Assembly: GCF_000315015.1 (NCBI RefSeq)
Contig: NZ_BAEP01000075.1
Location: forward strand, 62,001 to 126,000
From: Paraglaciecola mesophila KMM 241
Lineage (GTDB): Bacteria > Pseudomonadota > Gammaproteobacteria > Enterobacterales > Alteromonadaceae
DNA: 64,000 bases
Direction of reading: 5' to 3'
Position numbers and translations under genes: made by a program. Positions 1-9,560 of this stretch are shown here, piece by piece. Numbering within the stretch: position 1 is the first letter of the stretch; every line of letters begins with the position of its first letter. The notes under the pieces are model-generated. The model was not told the origin of the DNA. It made no database searches and saw only the letters and a list, made by a program, of their open reading frames with translations.

Positions 1-56
1 GATGAAACCATTCAAGCGCTCGGCTAATGATGCCAAATAGCTGAGAAGGAAGGCAA

Positions 57-1613
57 ATGTTAGAGATTGAACACTACATAGGAAGACCTAGTTTGGCTGC
101 AGAAGATGGTGAATGGCAGCTGAATTTAGCCCCCTCCTTGCAAGTCAACCTCAACAATATTTGCGAACTTGTTTTACTCACACTTGAGCCACGCTATTGC
201 CGATTGGCATGTCATTATCAGAATATCAATATCTCAGTCGCCAAAAGCGGAATTGCCACAGCGCAAATGCTCGCGGATACTCATTCTTTTCGTCAATCAC
301 TGTATTATCGTGGTCAGTTAAGCACCATAGAAATAACAGATGCGAATTGGGTGTGTATAGGCGACGATTATCATCGCGTAAGTATACCTATTGTTCTTAG
401 TGACGCTCGTGGTGGCGAAGTACCCTTTGGTTATTTAGAGCTTTATTACAGCCAAAAACATGAATTTCTGCCCAAAGATATATCGACCCTAAATGTGTTA
501 GTGCGAGACATTACGAGTCATCTAGAGCAGCACCAGCATACTATTAAACTTGACCAAGCACGCGAACTTGACCAGCTTGTTTCTGAATATAATAAAGATT
601 GGATCTACGTCAAGGATGCCAAGTTTAGGTTCATTTACGCTAATCAGGCGTTCATGTCACTTTTCCCTAAAGATAAGCAGCAAGATGTTATCGGCAATAC
701 CAATGTAAAAGAGCCTAGTGGCCAAGAGGCCCAAGAACTGCTTGCGCAGGATGAAGCAGCGTTCAAAGATGGCCAATACGTTAGTACCCAAGACGTGTAC
801 ACATCAGCAGGCCAAAGGATGGTATATGAAACAGTAAAGAGACGATTTTACAACACCAGCGGCAAACCCCATATATTATGCATTTGCAGAGATATCACTG
901 AGCGGGAAAACCTGATTCGGCAGTTAAAACATGCAAATGACGATTTAGACGATTTCACCCATATCGCTTCTCATGACTTAAAAGCGCCTTTAAATGCCAT
1001 TCGTCGACTTCTAGGATGGATTGAGGAAGATTGCCACAACATTTTGCCAACTGAATCGCAAGAGAATCTTCGCCTAGTCGTCCATCGTGCGAATAGAATG
1101 TACCAGTTATTAGAAGATTTACTTTCATTTGCCAAAATTGGTCGTAAAGATACCACGACAAAACGCATTGTATTGAAAACTCTGGTAGGGGATTTAACAC
1201 CACTACTAGACGCCCCAAAAGAGTTCACTATCAATGTGGCGCCTGCAGAACTAACAGTCGCGCTCGTTCCCTTTAAAACGATCATGCTAAATTTGCTAGG
1301 CAACGCGGTAAAGCACAACGACAAAACCAGCCCACAAATCAATGTTGGCTTTCGCGAAATACAATATTTCTACGTGATAAGTATTGAAGATAATGGCCCA
1401 GGAATAGATCCAAAAAACTTTGAGCGCATCTTTCAGTTGTTTCAAACACTGAAATCCAGAGATGAAGTTGAAGGCAGTGGGATAGGACTCTCTGTTGTAC
1501 TTAAGCACCTAAATCAATATGGTGGCAGAATAGAAGTTGACTCTGATGGCGAAAATGGAACTACATTTACTGTGTATTGGCCTAAACCTAAACATGGAGC
1601 ACAGCAGGGATGA
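57..1613 (+). CDS. PAS-containing sensor histidine kinase
   Basis: Cytosolic-looking sensor kinase of 518 residues with no signal peptide or membrane segment. Residues about 20-165 look GAF-like, ending in the usual pattern of an aromatic strand then a D-x-x-x-L-x-x-L helix. Residues about 178-290 are a PAS domain ending in a DITERE linker. The HisKA helix follows with phospho-acceptor His306 in ASHDLKAPL. The HATPase domain has an N-box (NAVKHND), EDNGPGI and GSGIGLSVV. The ATG is preceded by GAGAAGGA. A receiver-GGDEF-EAL gene follows 49 bases downstream, so the two probably form a kinase/regulator pair (inference). The signal sensed cannot be read from the sequence. Confidence 0.88.
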   Translation: MLEIEHYIGRPSLAAEDGEWQLNLAPSLQVNLNNICELVLLTLEPRYCRLACHYQNINISVAKSGIATAQMLADTHSFRQSLYYRGQLSTIEITDANWVCIGDDYHRVSIPIVLSDARGGEVPFGYLELYYSQKHEFLPKDISTLNVLVRDITSHLEQHQHTIKLDQARELDQLVSEYNKDWIYVKDAKFRFIYANQAFMSLFPKDKQQDVIGNTNVKEPSGQEAQELLAQDEAAFKDGQYVSTQDVYTSAGQRMVYETVKRRFYNTSGKPHILCICRDITERENLIRQLKHANDDLDDFTHIASHDLKAPLNAIRRLLGWIEEDCHNILPTESQENLRLVVHRANRMYQLLEDLLSFAKIGRKDTTTKRIVLKTLVGDLTPLLDAPKEFTINVAPAELTVALVPFKTIMLNLLGNAVKHNDKTSPQINVGFREIQYFYVISIEDNGPGIDPKNFERIFQLFQTLKSRDEVEGSGIGLSVVLKHLNQYGGRIEVDSDGENGTTFTVYWPKPKHGAQQG

Positions 1614-1662
1614 GCACATTTTTCAGTAATGCAAGACTTGATGCATCCTTTGAGGGCGGCGT

Positions 1663-3372
1663 ATGAAGGTGCTCATTGTTGACGATGATGCTGTAGATAG
1701 GCGTGTGGTAAGAAGAACGCTTGGCGCGTCCGGTGACTCTTATCATGAAGTTCAAGAAGCGAGTTCTGTTGCCGAAGGGCTTGAGCTACTTGATGGCAAT
1801 CAGTTTGATGTCATCTTGCTTGATTGTCGTATGCCTGACGTGGATGGTATTGAAATGGTGACTGACATGCATGCTAAGCCAGATATGGGTAACACCGCGG
1901 TAGTCATGATAAGCGCCTCAGACGACACTAATTTAGCGCTGCGGTGCATCGAGGCTGGCGCTCAAGACTTCATACCTAAAAATGAGATCACGTTAGCCAA
2001 GTTAGAACGGGCCATTCTGCATGCAAATAAGCGCTTCGAGATCGAACAGCGCATGCACATGAGTTATTTAGAAGTAAAAAAAATGGCCGAAATGGACCCC
2101 CTGACAGGCCTATCAAATCGCTACCATTTTGAAGAAATGTTGAAAGTCATGATCGCCAATAATAAGCGCGATGGCAGCAATGTAGCCCTTTTAGCATTGG
2201 ACTTGGATAATTTTAAACACGTAAACGACACCATGGGGCACGAAGCTGGTGACAGTGTCCTTAAGCAGTCTGTAAAGAGAATCCGCAGTTGCTTACGCAA
2301 TAATGAAGGATTCGCGCGCTTAGGGGGGGATGAGTTTGCCATCATTTTAGGAAATATAACCCATGTGGCGGATGCAAGCAGTGTCTGTAATCGCGTGCTC
2401 AATTCGTTCAAGTTGCCGTTTAATATTCAGGGAAAAGAGGTTATCTGCGGTGTAAGCATAGGCGTTGCGCTATGCCCGGTAGATTCGAGTGATTCACAAG
2501 CACTATTAAGATGTGCCGATATTGCGATGTACCGAGCGAAACAAAATGGCAAAAACGGCATTAGTTTTTACGAGCCACACTATCAAACTGAATTTAATCA
2601 GCGTTTCATCATCCATAACGCTTTGAACAATGTGCTTAAAAACGACTCATTTAGACTATTCTATCAACCCATTTTCTGTGCAAAAAACGGCAAACTCTTA
2701 GGCTTTGAAGCGCTTATTCGCTGGCCAGAAGCAGAAGTTTTTTACACCCCAGATGTGTTCATCCCGGTTGCAGAGCAAAGTAAATTGATTGATGGAATTG
2801 GCCAATGGGTCATCGAGACGGCTATGAACCAACTTGCACTGTGGCACCAACAGTTCGATGCTAACCTGACCATGTCTATCAATATCTCACCGGTACAATT
2901 GCAAAATGAGAGACTACTCAGCGAGTGTCAGCGCGCCCTTGACGCCAATAATGTGTCAGCAAGTAAAATCATATTAGAGATAACTGAAACTGCATTGATT
3001 AAAGATAACAGTATGGTTACGCACTCTTTGCGTGTGTTGTCCAAATACGGCTTCAAAATCGCACTGGATGATTTCGGAATGGGATTCTCGTCGGTAGCGC
3101 ACTTAATGGACTACCCAATTGATATCGTCAAATTGGATAAGAGCATGCAGGCGACGACGCAAGTTTCAGATAAGCGCTTAAGAGTATTCGAGGCGTTGGC
3201 ACTGATGCTTAAAACCTTGGATTTTATTGTGGTTGCTGAGGGAGTAGAAACAAAGAGCCAAATGAGTTTATGCCAAAAATTCGAATTAGACAGGTTACAA
3301 GGATACTTGCTGGGCATGCCAATGGACGCCACTAAAACAGATGTATTTCTGGCTCAGCAGTATCAGATATAG
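1663..3372 (+). CDS. Response regulator with GGDEF and EAL domains
   Basis: A 569-residue response regulator for cyclic-di-GMP turnover. The receiver domain (about 1-120) has the acidic cluster at residues 7-9 and the phospho-acceptor Asp54 in ILLDCRMPD. The GGDEF domain (about 140-300) has an intact GGDEF at 221-225, but the upstream inhibitory site reads RNNE instead of RxxD, so product inhibition may be weak. The EAL domain (about 320-565) has E349-A350-L351, DDFGMGFSS and AEGVET, so phosphodiesterase activity is plausible. Both catalytic signatures look intact. The ATG has a GAGGGCGG ribosome site. It follows the histidine kinase closely and is probably its output partner (inference). Confidence 0.9.
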   Translation: MKVLIVDDDAVDRRVVRRTLGASGDSYHEVQEASSVAEGLELLDGNQFDVILLDCRMPDVDGIEMVTDMHAKPDMGNTAVVMISASDDTNLALRCIEAGAQDFIPKNEITLAKLERAILHANKRFEIEQRMHMSYLEVKKMAEMDPLTGLSNRYHFEEMLKVMIANNKRDGSNVALLALDLDNFKHVNDTMGHEAGDSVLKQSVKRIRSCLRNNEGFARLGGDEFAIILGNITHVADASSVCNRVLNSFKLPFNIQGKEVICGVSIGVALCPVDSSDSQALLRCADIAMYRAKQNGKNGISFYEPHYQTEFNQRFIIHNALNNVLKNDSFRLFYQPIFCAKNGKLLGFEALIRWPEAEVFYTPDVFIPVAEQSKLIDGIGQWVIETAMNQLALWHQQFDANLTMSINISPVQLQNERLLSECQRALDANNVSASKIILEITETALIKDNSMVTHSLRVLSKYGFKIALDDFGMGFSSVAHLMDYPIDIVKLDKSMQATTQVSDKRLRVFEALALMLKTLDFIVVAEGVETKSQMSLCQKFELDRLQGYLLGMPMDATKTDVFLAQQYQI

Positions 3373-3551
3373 CGCAAATAAGATAAACACGCTTTGATTT
3401 TTTAAAAAACGTTTAGCGCATTTTTCAGTGTCTTTATCTGACCAAGTATATCCTTATTTATAATTATAACTTGTTGTTACCTATCAATTTGTTGGAAAGT
3501 TCACCCGCTTGAGTTAGTCTAAAGTATTATCTTAGTAGTATTGATGTATTT

Positions 3552-6500
3552 ATGTTCAAAAACGGAATGATCTGGGTTGTACTATCCGTCTTGTTTAGTG
3601 CTGGGCTGCAGGGAAGTGAAAAGCCATTTTTTAGTTTTACCGCTGCAGATTTTAGCAAGCAGCTATCTCAGAAAACAGTTCGCCAAGTGTATCAAGACAG
3701 CACTGGTTATTTGTGGTTCGTTACACAAGAAGGCTTAAGTCGATACGACGGCTATCAGTTGCTTAATTTCTCTCATGATCCAAGTCAATCAAACTCCATA
3801 AGTTCTGATAACGTTCGAACGATTGTTGAAGACAAACAAAAGCGCCTATGGATTGCGACAGATGGTGGCGGGTTGAATTTATTTAATCCAGCAGACCATA
3901 CTTTTACGCTATTGCGAGAAGGAGGTAATAGGCTTGAATCGCCCATGTCTGATAAAATTCGAAGTCTATATCTAGCCCAAGGAGGAGATATTTGGCTTGG
4001 TTACAATAACGGTAACTTCAGTCGGTTTGATCCTGAGAATAATAAATTCACGCATTTTGAAACCCGCAGTTTACTTTCTAGCATAAAACAAGATGCATTT
4101 ATTACATCAATTACAGAAGATGCTGGAAATATTTATTTAGCGACTGATGGAAATGGCTTGTTAATATTGGGGAAAAGTGACTACTTACTTTCTCATATTC
4201 ACTCAGAAAGTGAAAAGCCTCTCTTTAGTAATCGGCTGACAAATGCATACGTTGATTCTGCGCAACGTCTCTGGCTTGCGAGTTATGACGCAGGTGTTAG
4301 TCAATTAGATTTCGTAAGGAATACATACATATCCTGGCACCACGACGATAGCAGAGAAAGTAGCATCGCCTCTAATTTAGTCCACACCATATTTCAAGAT
4401 CAGCAACATCGGATTTGGTTAGGAACAGAGGAGGGCCTTAGCTTATGGAATGCTCAAAATAAATTTACTAATTTCAGTGAAAAAAGTGGGGTCAGCAATA
4501 ACAAGGTACTGTCCATTTTGCAGGATCCCTCAGGTTTGATGTGGATTGGCACATATGGTGGGATAACCAAAGGTATCGAAGTACCATTCGAGTTAATCGA
4601 TAAAGGTTTAGCGAGTAATACCGTTCTGGGATTTGCTGAAACGCATTCATCTTCCGGCATTAGATCTATATGGGTTGCGAGTTATAAAGGATTATCACAA
4701 TTAAATAGTGATGGGGTCGTTATGCAAGTGCTTAATACTGAAAGCTCACCACCCCTTAAAGACCCTCGCATAATGACAGTTAGGGGCGATAACAATATTT
4801 TGTGGTTTGGCACCCGTGGCAGTGGTTTGGGACGGCTTAATGTTGATACTCAAAAATTAGAATATTTTCAACATGATCCGAAAGATCCGAATAGCATCAG
4901 TTTTGATGGTATCTCGAGTATATTACCTGATAAACAGGGGAACCTGTGGGTTGGTACATTTGGCGGTGGGTTGAATTTTTTGCCCGCCAATAGTAAGGGA
5001 TTTAAACATTTTCGCTATGAAGCTAACAATTCAAATACTCTAAATAGCGATCGCGTGGTAGCGCTCTGGCGACTACAAGACGGTATGTTAGTTGTAGGCA
5101 CAGTGTCCGGTTTGAATGTGTTTGACCCTGTTACATCTACTTTTAAGCGTATTGAACATCAACAAGATAAGCTGGAAAGCTTATCTGCTCCAACGGCGTG
5201 GGCTTTTTATCAAGACCATGATGAAAACCTCTGGGTTGGTAGCCAAGGAGGCGGCTTAAATCAATGGCGCAAAGAGGATGTCAGTGCATTAAAAAATCGC
5301 TTTACTCATTTTGATAAGCGCAGCGGTCTACCAAGTAGTCACATTTATTCGATTCAAGGTGATGAAAGTGGATCGTTATGGCTAAGCAGTACCGCCGGTA
5401 TTACGCGTTTTAATCCAAACAACGGCACTATGCGTCACTTCGATTCATCCCAAGGTATAGAGGACAGCGAGTTTAATTTTGGCGCAGGTTTTACCGATAG
5501 TCAGGGCATCATGTATTTTGGTGGTAACTCGGGTCTCGTCCGCTTTCATCCAAATGAAATAAAGGAAAGTAAAAAAGTGCCCCCGGTGGTGTTAGTTAGA
5601 ATAAAGAAGCTGAATGAAAAAATAGGCGTTGATGTAAGGTACCAAGAGCAGAATGAAATCGTTTTACATTATCTGGATTACTATATTTCTTTCGAATTTG
5701 CTGCGTTAGATTTTAATGCGCCTGAGCTCAACCAATATCGCTATAAGTTAGAGGGCTTAGATCCTAAATGGGTCGAATTAGATCATAGCCGCCAAGCAAC
5801 CTTTACTAATTTACCAGCCGGTCAGTACGAGCTTAAAGTACAAGCCAGTAACCATTTAGGTTTGTGGAATTCACACGGAGTGTCTTTGCCAATCACAGTG
5901 TTACCACCACCTTGGAAGACAACGTGGGCCTACTGTTTTTATACATTCTTATGCATTGTTATTTTATTAAACGCCATGCGCAGATACCGTTTGAAACGAT
6001 TACGACGAGCTCAGCATCTTATTGATTTAGAGGATAAAGTGAAAGAGCGTACCGCTGATCTTAGATTAGCCAATGATAAATTGGAGCAGATTAGTTTCAC
6101 CGACCCGCTTACTGGACTTAAAAACCGCCGTTACTTGAGCCAAAACCTAACCGCAGATATAGATTTCGTGCTCGCAAGATATGAAGAACATCTGGCTACC
6201 GGTGCAGCACAAGCGATGAAAGATACTGACTTAGTCTTCTTTTTAGTCGACTTAGATCACTTTAAACACGTCAACGATCAATATGGTCACAGTGCTGGTG
6301 ATAGCGTTTTGGTCGAAGTGAAATCAATTTTAGAAAGTGTATTTCGCGAGACTGACTATTTGCTGCGCTGGGGTGGTGAGGAATTTCTTATTGTTGCGCG
6401 CTTTGTCAACCGAAGCAGGGCGGTCATACTGGCCGAACGTTTACGTCGTTCGATTCAAGAGCACTCATTCAAGGTCGAAAAAGACATTGTACTAAATGTC

Positions 6501-6767
6501 ACCTGTTCAATTGGTTTCAGCGTGTTTCCATTGCTGTCGAGCAATCCTACTTCACTTAATTGGGAGCGCACGATTGATGTAGCTGACGTGTGTTTATATG
6601 CCGCTAAAAAGTCAAACAGAAACACGTGGATAGGCTTTACTGACTTGACGTGCGATGAACAGGACGTGTTTAGTGCTGTAATCGATAAGACTGAATCGTT
6701 GATCAGTTCGGGGCAACTAATGCTAGCGAGTTCTATTGATGAAGTGGATAAAATTCAGTGGCGATGA
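3552..6767 (+). CDS. Beta-propeller (Reg_prop) sensor diguanylate cyclase
   Basis: A 1071-residue membrane protein. An N-terminal signal sequence is followed by about 650 residues of two-component-regulator propeller repeats, recognisable by recurrent units such as [11 protein letters not shown] and [11 protein letters not shown]. Next come a Y_Y_Y-type beta-sandwich (about 690-785), one membrane helix (about 790-812), a short coiled coil, and a GGDEF domain with GGEEF at 941-945. The inhibitory site RETD sits five residues before it, so an active, product-inhibited cyclase is expected. In this family the periplasmic propeller binds an external ligand, often glycan-derived in Bacteroidetes; the ligand here is unknown. 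The extracellular part closely matches the protein encoded at 9561-14060. Confidence 0.88.
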   Translation: MFKNGMIWVVLSVLFSAGLQGSEKPFFSFTAADFSKQLSQKTVRQVYQDSTGYLWFVTQEGLSRYDGYQLLNFSHDPSQSNSISSDNVRTIVEDKQKRLWIATDGGGLNLFNPADHTFTLLREGGNRLESPMSDKIRSLYLAQGGDIWLGYNNGNFSRFDPENNKFTHFETRSLLSSIKQDAFITSITEDAGNIYLATDGNGLLILGKSDYLLSHIHSESEKPLFSNRLTNAYVDSAQRLWLASYDAGVSQLDFVRNTYISWHHDDSRESSIASNLVHTIFQDQQHRIWLGTEEGLSLWNAQNKFTNFSEKSGVSNNKVLSILQDPSGLMWIGTYGGITKGIEVPFELIDKGLASNTVLGFAETHSSSGIRSIWVASYKGLSQLNSDGVVMQVLNTESSPPLKDPRIMTVRGDNNILWFGTRGSGLGRLNVDTQKLEYFQHDPKDPNSISFDGISSILPDKQGNLWVGTFGGGLNFLPANSKGFKHFRYEANNSNTLNSDRVVALWRLQDGMLVVGTVSGLNVFDPVTSTFKRIEHQQDKLESLSAPTAWAFYQDHDENLWVGSQGGGLNQWRKEDVSALKNRFTHFDKRSGLPSSHIYSIQGDESGSLWLSSTAGITRFNPNNGTMRHFDSSQGIEDSEFNFGAGFTDSQGIMYFGGNSGLVRFHPNEIKESKKVPPVVLVRIKKLNEKIGVDVRYQEQNEIVLHYLDYYISFEFAALDFNAPELNQYRYKLEGLDPKWVELDHSRQATFTNLPAGQYELKVQASNHLGLWNSHGVSLPITVLPPPWKTTWAYCFYTFLCIVILLNAMRRYRLKRLRRAQHLIDLEDKVKERTADLRLANDKLEQISFTDPLTGLKNRRYLSQNLTADIDFVLARYEEHLATGAAQAMKDTDLVFFLVDLDHFKHVNDQYGHSAGDSVLVEVKSILESVFRETDYLLRWGGEEFLIVARFVNRSRAVILAERLRRSIQEHSFKVEKDIVLNVTCSIGFSVFPLLSSNPTSLNWERTIDVADVCLYAAKKSNRNTWIGFTDLTCDEQDVFSAVIDKTESLISSGQLMLASSIDEVDKIQWR

Positions 6768-7186
6768 ACCTAATTATTTCATAAATATTCTCCCGCTTTT
6801 TTCCTCAATTTTGGGGGTATAGTAAATGCCATATATCCCTTAGTGGTGCAAAGTGTAAACTCACTTCCGTTTCTTTTCGTCCCTATTACTTGCTTACACA
6901 ACCTTTACTCGGCTTTTTAATTTAGTGATATTGACTGCCAGCCAACTATCTTTCCCGTAGCTTCAAGTTGATTTGAAATAAGTGAATGCAACCATAAGTC
7001 TAATTGCTATCATTTTATTCATTCATTAATTTCACTCTAATGCATTCATAATTTTCATTTAAAAATAAAAGTCAACAATATCAGTTATATATAAAATGGC
7101 ACGCAGGTTGCAATCACATAGTTGCAGCGATAGTGCTAACTAAATTGACTTCAAATTCGACGAGTGGATTTGAAAAGGAATATATA
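6768..7186 (+). other. Regulatory intergenic region before the S8 protease
   Basis: A 419-base AT-rich gap with no credible gene. It contains the sigma-54 promoter at 7097-7112. A small inverted repeat AAGTG-6-CACTT lies around 6850 and could be an activator site, but it is short. The predicted transcription start near 7123 leaves a leader of about 60 bases before the protease ATG. Confidence 0.5.
7097..7112 (+). promoter_or_regulatory. Sigma-54 (-24/-12) promoter of the S8 protease
   Basis: The sequence reads TGGCAC-GCAGG-TTGCA. The invariant GG (7098-7099) and GC (7110-7111) are separated by exactly ten bases, as RpoN promoters require, and the flanks match the YTGGCACG-N4-TTGCW consensus almost perfectly. 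Transcription would start near 7123 and read into the protease. RpoN promoters need an AAA+ activator, and one with an intact GAFTGA loop is encoded at 15819-18848. Confidence 0.85.
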
Positions 7187-9304
7187 ATGAAACCAAAATT
7201 CAACAAGCAGAGAGCATTACTTCTAGCGGGTCTAGTCTGTTTTAGTTCTGTCTCGAGTGCAGGCCTGGAAGTCAGTAGCTTAGTTAAAGACATCAAATCT
7301 ACCGTCGTGCCTGGTTCGTTAGGTGTCTCAGAGCTCGTTAACACAGTGGATAGCTTAGTGGGCCTGAATAATGAAGTGATTATTCAAGGGGCTGAAGTGA
7401 GTGTCTTAATTGACGTGATTAACACCCTTGGTGGTGTAATAACCCATGAGCTACCACTCATTAACGGCATTGGCGTTCGAGTAAGCGACGCACAGCTTGT
7501 TTTGCTTAATCAGTTGACTGACATTATCACTATCAAAAAGAACGAAGCCGTCTATACATCTAGTGCATTAGATCACTGTTTGGTGTATGGAAGTCACGTC
7601 GCAGAGCTAACCAATAGAAGTATTCGCTGGAACTTGTACAACGCCCGTGACATGGAAGCGAATATGCAAAGCATGTCTTTTAAATGGCCTGAAGAGCTAG
7701 GGCATATCTACTCAGTTAAAGTGAACGGGGCCACTGTTTATTGGCGGTTGTACAGCAAACAGACTGGTGAATTGTCGATAAATATTAAACGACTAAAACG
7801 TTTCGCTAAACTAGATTCGTTTGAAGGTGTGACGGTCGAAGTGTCTTTCGCCAATAAAGGCGTGCAAAGTTATCAACAACGAGATTTTTCTTTAGATGTT
7901 CAATTCAAAGAAGGTTGCGATCGCAGCCTAGTAAAAGGGTATGACACCCAAGCAAATGAAGGCGACAGCAATAGTTATTATGTTAATAACATTGGCGCTG
8001 ACGAGCTACATGATCGCGGTATTACTGGTAAGGACGTAACAGTAGCTGTGATTGATAGTGGTTTGTGGGGCGCCCATAGTGCATTAGGAAATGATACGGC
8101 GAACAATACCCGTATCAAAGCGGCATATGATGCATTAGAAGATACCGAAGTGAGCCTGAGTAACCTCACTGATGAAAACAGTCACGGCACCCATATTACC
8201 GGTATTATTGCCAATAGTGACCGTGCAGTGGTGGACGGCCAAATGCGTAGTTACTATCAAGGTGTTGCACCAGATGCAAACCTCGTGGTGGTAAAAGCCT
8301 TTTACGAAGATGGCCATAGCACGTATTTAGACGCATTACGCGGCCTTCAATACATAGCGGATAACCACGAAGCATTGAATATTCGCGTGGTAAACCTTTC
8401 TTTTGGTGCGCCGCCTCGCTCAAATTATTGGGATGACCCCATTAACCAAGCGGTGATGGCGTTATGGGAAAAAGACGTTATTGTGGTGACATCAGCGGGC
8501 AATACTGGTCCAAGTGCAATGACCATAGGCGTACCCGCTAATGTGCCTTACGTGATAAGTGTCGGTGCAATCAGTGATAATTACACTCAAGACAATGCCA
8601 ATGATGACACTCTATTGTCATTCTCTTCACAGGGCCCAACGCATGAGGCATTTATAAAACCTGATATGGTGGCACCTGGCGGACATATGTTTAGCCTGGC
8701 GAATGAAGACATGTATGTGCCTGCTAAATATCCGCAATATATGGTGGGTAAAGACCGCTTCATCATGTCGGGTACGTCTCAAGCTTCAGGTGTGGTCAGT
8801 GGCGTAGTCGCGTTGATGTTGCAAAACGATCCAAGTCTCAGTGCGAATGATGTGAAATGTCGTTTGATGACTAGCACCACTATGGCCCAAGTGAATGGCA
8901 AGCTGGCTTACAGCCCATTCCAACAAGGCTCAGGCAGCGTAAATGCGATTAAAGCTGTTGAGTCGAATGAGTCAGGTTGTGCCAATAATGGCATGGACAT
9001 AGCGGCAGATTTGAGCGGTGAGCAACATTATATGGGAGCAGCTCGAAAAGATGATGAGGGCAACTACTACATTCAAGGTTTCGAGTTTGAAGTGTGGGAA
9101 GAAGCCTTCATGTGGGAAGAGGCCTTCATGTGGGAAGAAGCCTTCATGTGGGAAGAAGCCTTCATGTGGGAAGAAGCCTTCATGTGGGAAGAAGCCTTCA
9201 TGTGGGAGGAAGCCTTCATGTGGGAAGAGGCCTTCATGTGGGAAGAAGCCTTCATGTGGGAAGAAGCGCATATGAACCAAGAGAACTTTATGTTGCAAGA
9301 ATAA
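7187..9304 (+). CDS. Secreted S8 (subtilisin-like) serine protease with C-terminal MWEEAF repeats
   Basis: A 705-residue exported protease. The start at 7187 is chosen because AAAAGGA lies just upstream and the next residues (KPKFNKQR, then a hydrophobic stretch to VSSAG) form a signal peptide; an in-frame ATG at 7133 would place 18 charged residues in front. After a long N-terminal region (about 27-270) comes the catalytic domain with Asp290 (VIDSGL), His333 (SHGTHI), oxyanion Asn439 (SAGNTGP) and Ser531 (GTSQAS). The C-terminus has no recognisable PPC, P-domain or GlyGly-CTERM. It has ten tandem hexapeptides W-E-E-A-F-M, a diverged eleventh (NQENFM), and LQE. The gene has a sigma-54 promoter and its own terminator, so it is probably monocistronic. 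Substrate unknown. Confidence 0.9.
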   Translation: MKPKFNKQRALLLAGLVCFSSVSSAGLEVSSLVKDIKSTVVPGSLGVSELVNTVDSLVGLNNEVIIQGAEVSVLIDVINTLGGVITHELPLINGIGVRVSDAQLVLLNQLTDIITIKKNEAVYTSSALDHCLVYGSHVAELTNRSIRWNLYNARDMEANMQSMSFKWPEELGHIYSVKVNGATVYWRLYSKQTGELSINIKRLKRFAKLDSFEGVTVEVSFANKGVQSYQQRDFSLDVQFKEGCDRSLVKGYDTQANEGDSNSYYVNNIGADELHDRGITGKDVTVAVIDSGLWGAHSALGNDTANNTRIKAAYDALEDTEVSLSNLTDENSHGTHITGIIANSDRAVVDGQMRSYYQGVAPDANLVVVKAFYEDGHSTYLDALRGLQYIADNHEALNIRVVNLSFGAPPRSNYWDDPINQAVMALWEKDVIVVTSAGNTGPSAMTIGVPANVPYVISVGAISDNYTQDNANDDTLLSFSSQGPTHEAFIKPDMVAPGGHMFSLANEDMYVPAKYPQYMVGKDRFIMSGTSQASGVVSGVVALMLQNDPSLSANDVKCRLMTSTTMAQVNGKLAYSPFQQGSGSVNAIKAVESNESGCANNGMDIAADLSGEQHYMGAARKDDEGNYYIQGFEFEVWEEAFMWEEAFMWEEAFMWEEAFMWEEAFMWEEAFMWEEAFMWEEAFMWEEAFMWEEAHMNQENFMLQE
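9095..9274 (+). repeat. 18-bp tandem repeat, ten units, coding for WEEAFM
   Basis: Ten consecutive 18-base units begin at 9095, 9113, 9131 and so on to 9257. The consensus is TGGGAAGAAGCCTTCATG. Variation among units is almost all synonymous (GAA/GAG in the Glu codons); only the last unit changes Phe to His. The array stays in frame and ends ten codons before the stop. Copy number could change by slippage or recombination without breaking the frame. Confidence 0.97.
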
Positions 9305-9332
9305 CGAATTAATACCCTAAAGGTACCCATTT

Positions 9333-9381
9333 AGCCCCTTGTCACTGCCTGCCTAGGTTCGTAGCGACAAGGGGCTTTTTT
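9333..9381 (+). terminator. Rho-independent terminator after the S8 protease
   Basis: Arms AGCCCCTTGTC and GACAAGGGGCT form an 11-bp perfect stem around a loop of about 22 bases, followed directly by a T-rich tail. It lies 28 bases past the protease stop. Confidence 0.9.
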
Positions 9382-9477
9382 ATTTTTAGTGATTAAACAT
9401 CTTTCTGAACAAAGGAAATTTCCAGAGCTTAATTAGAGGGATAATAGCTGGTTATGAAGTTATGAAGTTATGGGAGG

Positions 9478-9514
9478 TTGCCAAGTTGCTGTATCTGTTG
9501 GCAATTCTACTGCG
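9478..9514 (+). promoter_or_regulatory. Inverted repeat and weak sigma-54-like promoter before the hybrid kinase
   Basis: TTGCCAA (9478-9484) and TTGGCAA (9498-9504) form a perfect 7-bp inverted repeat with 13 bases between. The right arm begins a TTGGCA-N6-CTGCG element whose GG (9500-9501) and GC (9512-9513) are ten bases apart, as at RpoN promoters, but the -12 box departs from TTGCW. The kinase ATG is 47 bases downstream. It could be either an operator or a weak -24/-12 promoter. Confidence 0.35.
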
Positions 9515-9560
9515 ATGGGGTAGTCTGTTTTAATAAAAAATAATAAGTCGCTGCACACAT

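Noticed and set aside
1-40. Possible 3' end of an upstream gene (TAA at 25-27, or TAG at 38-40 in another frame)
   Set aside because: Only eight to twelve codons are visible, too few to choose a frame or family.
9018-9312. Several open frames on both strands across the MWEEAF repeat (His-Met-Lys-Ala-Ser-rich or Gly-Lys-Lys-Pro-rich products)
   Set aside because: They arise because the 18-bp unit has no stop in most frames; the synonymous pattern of change fits only the protease frame.
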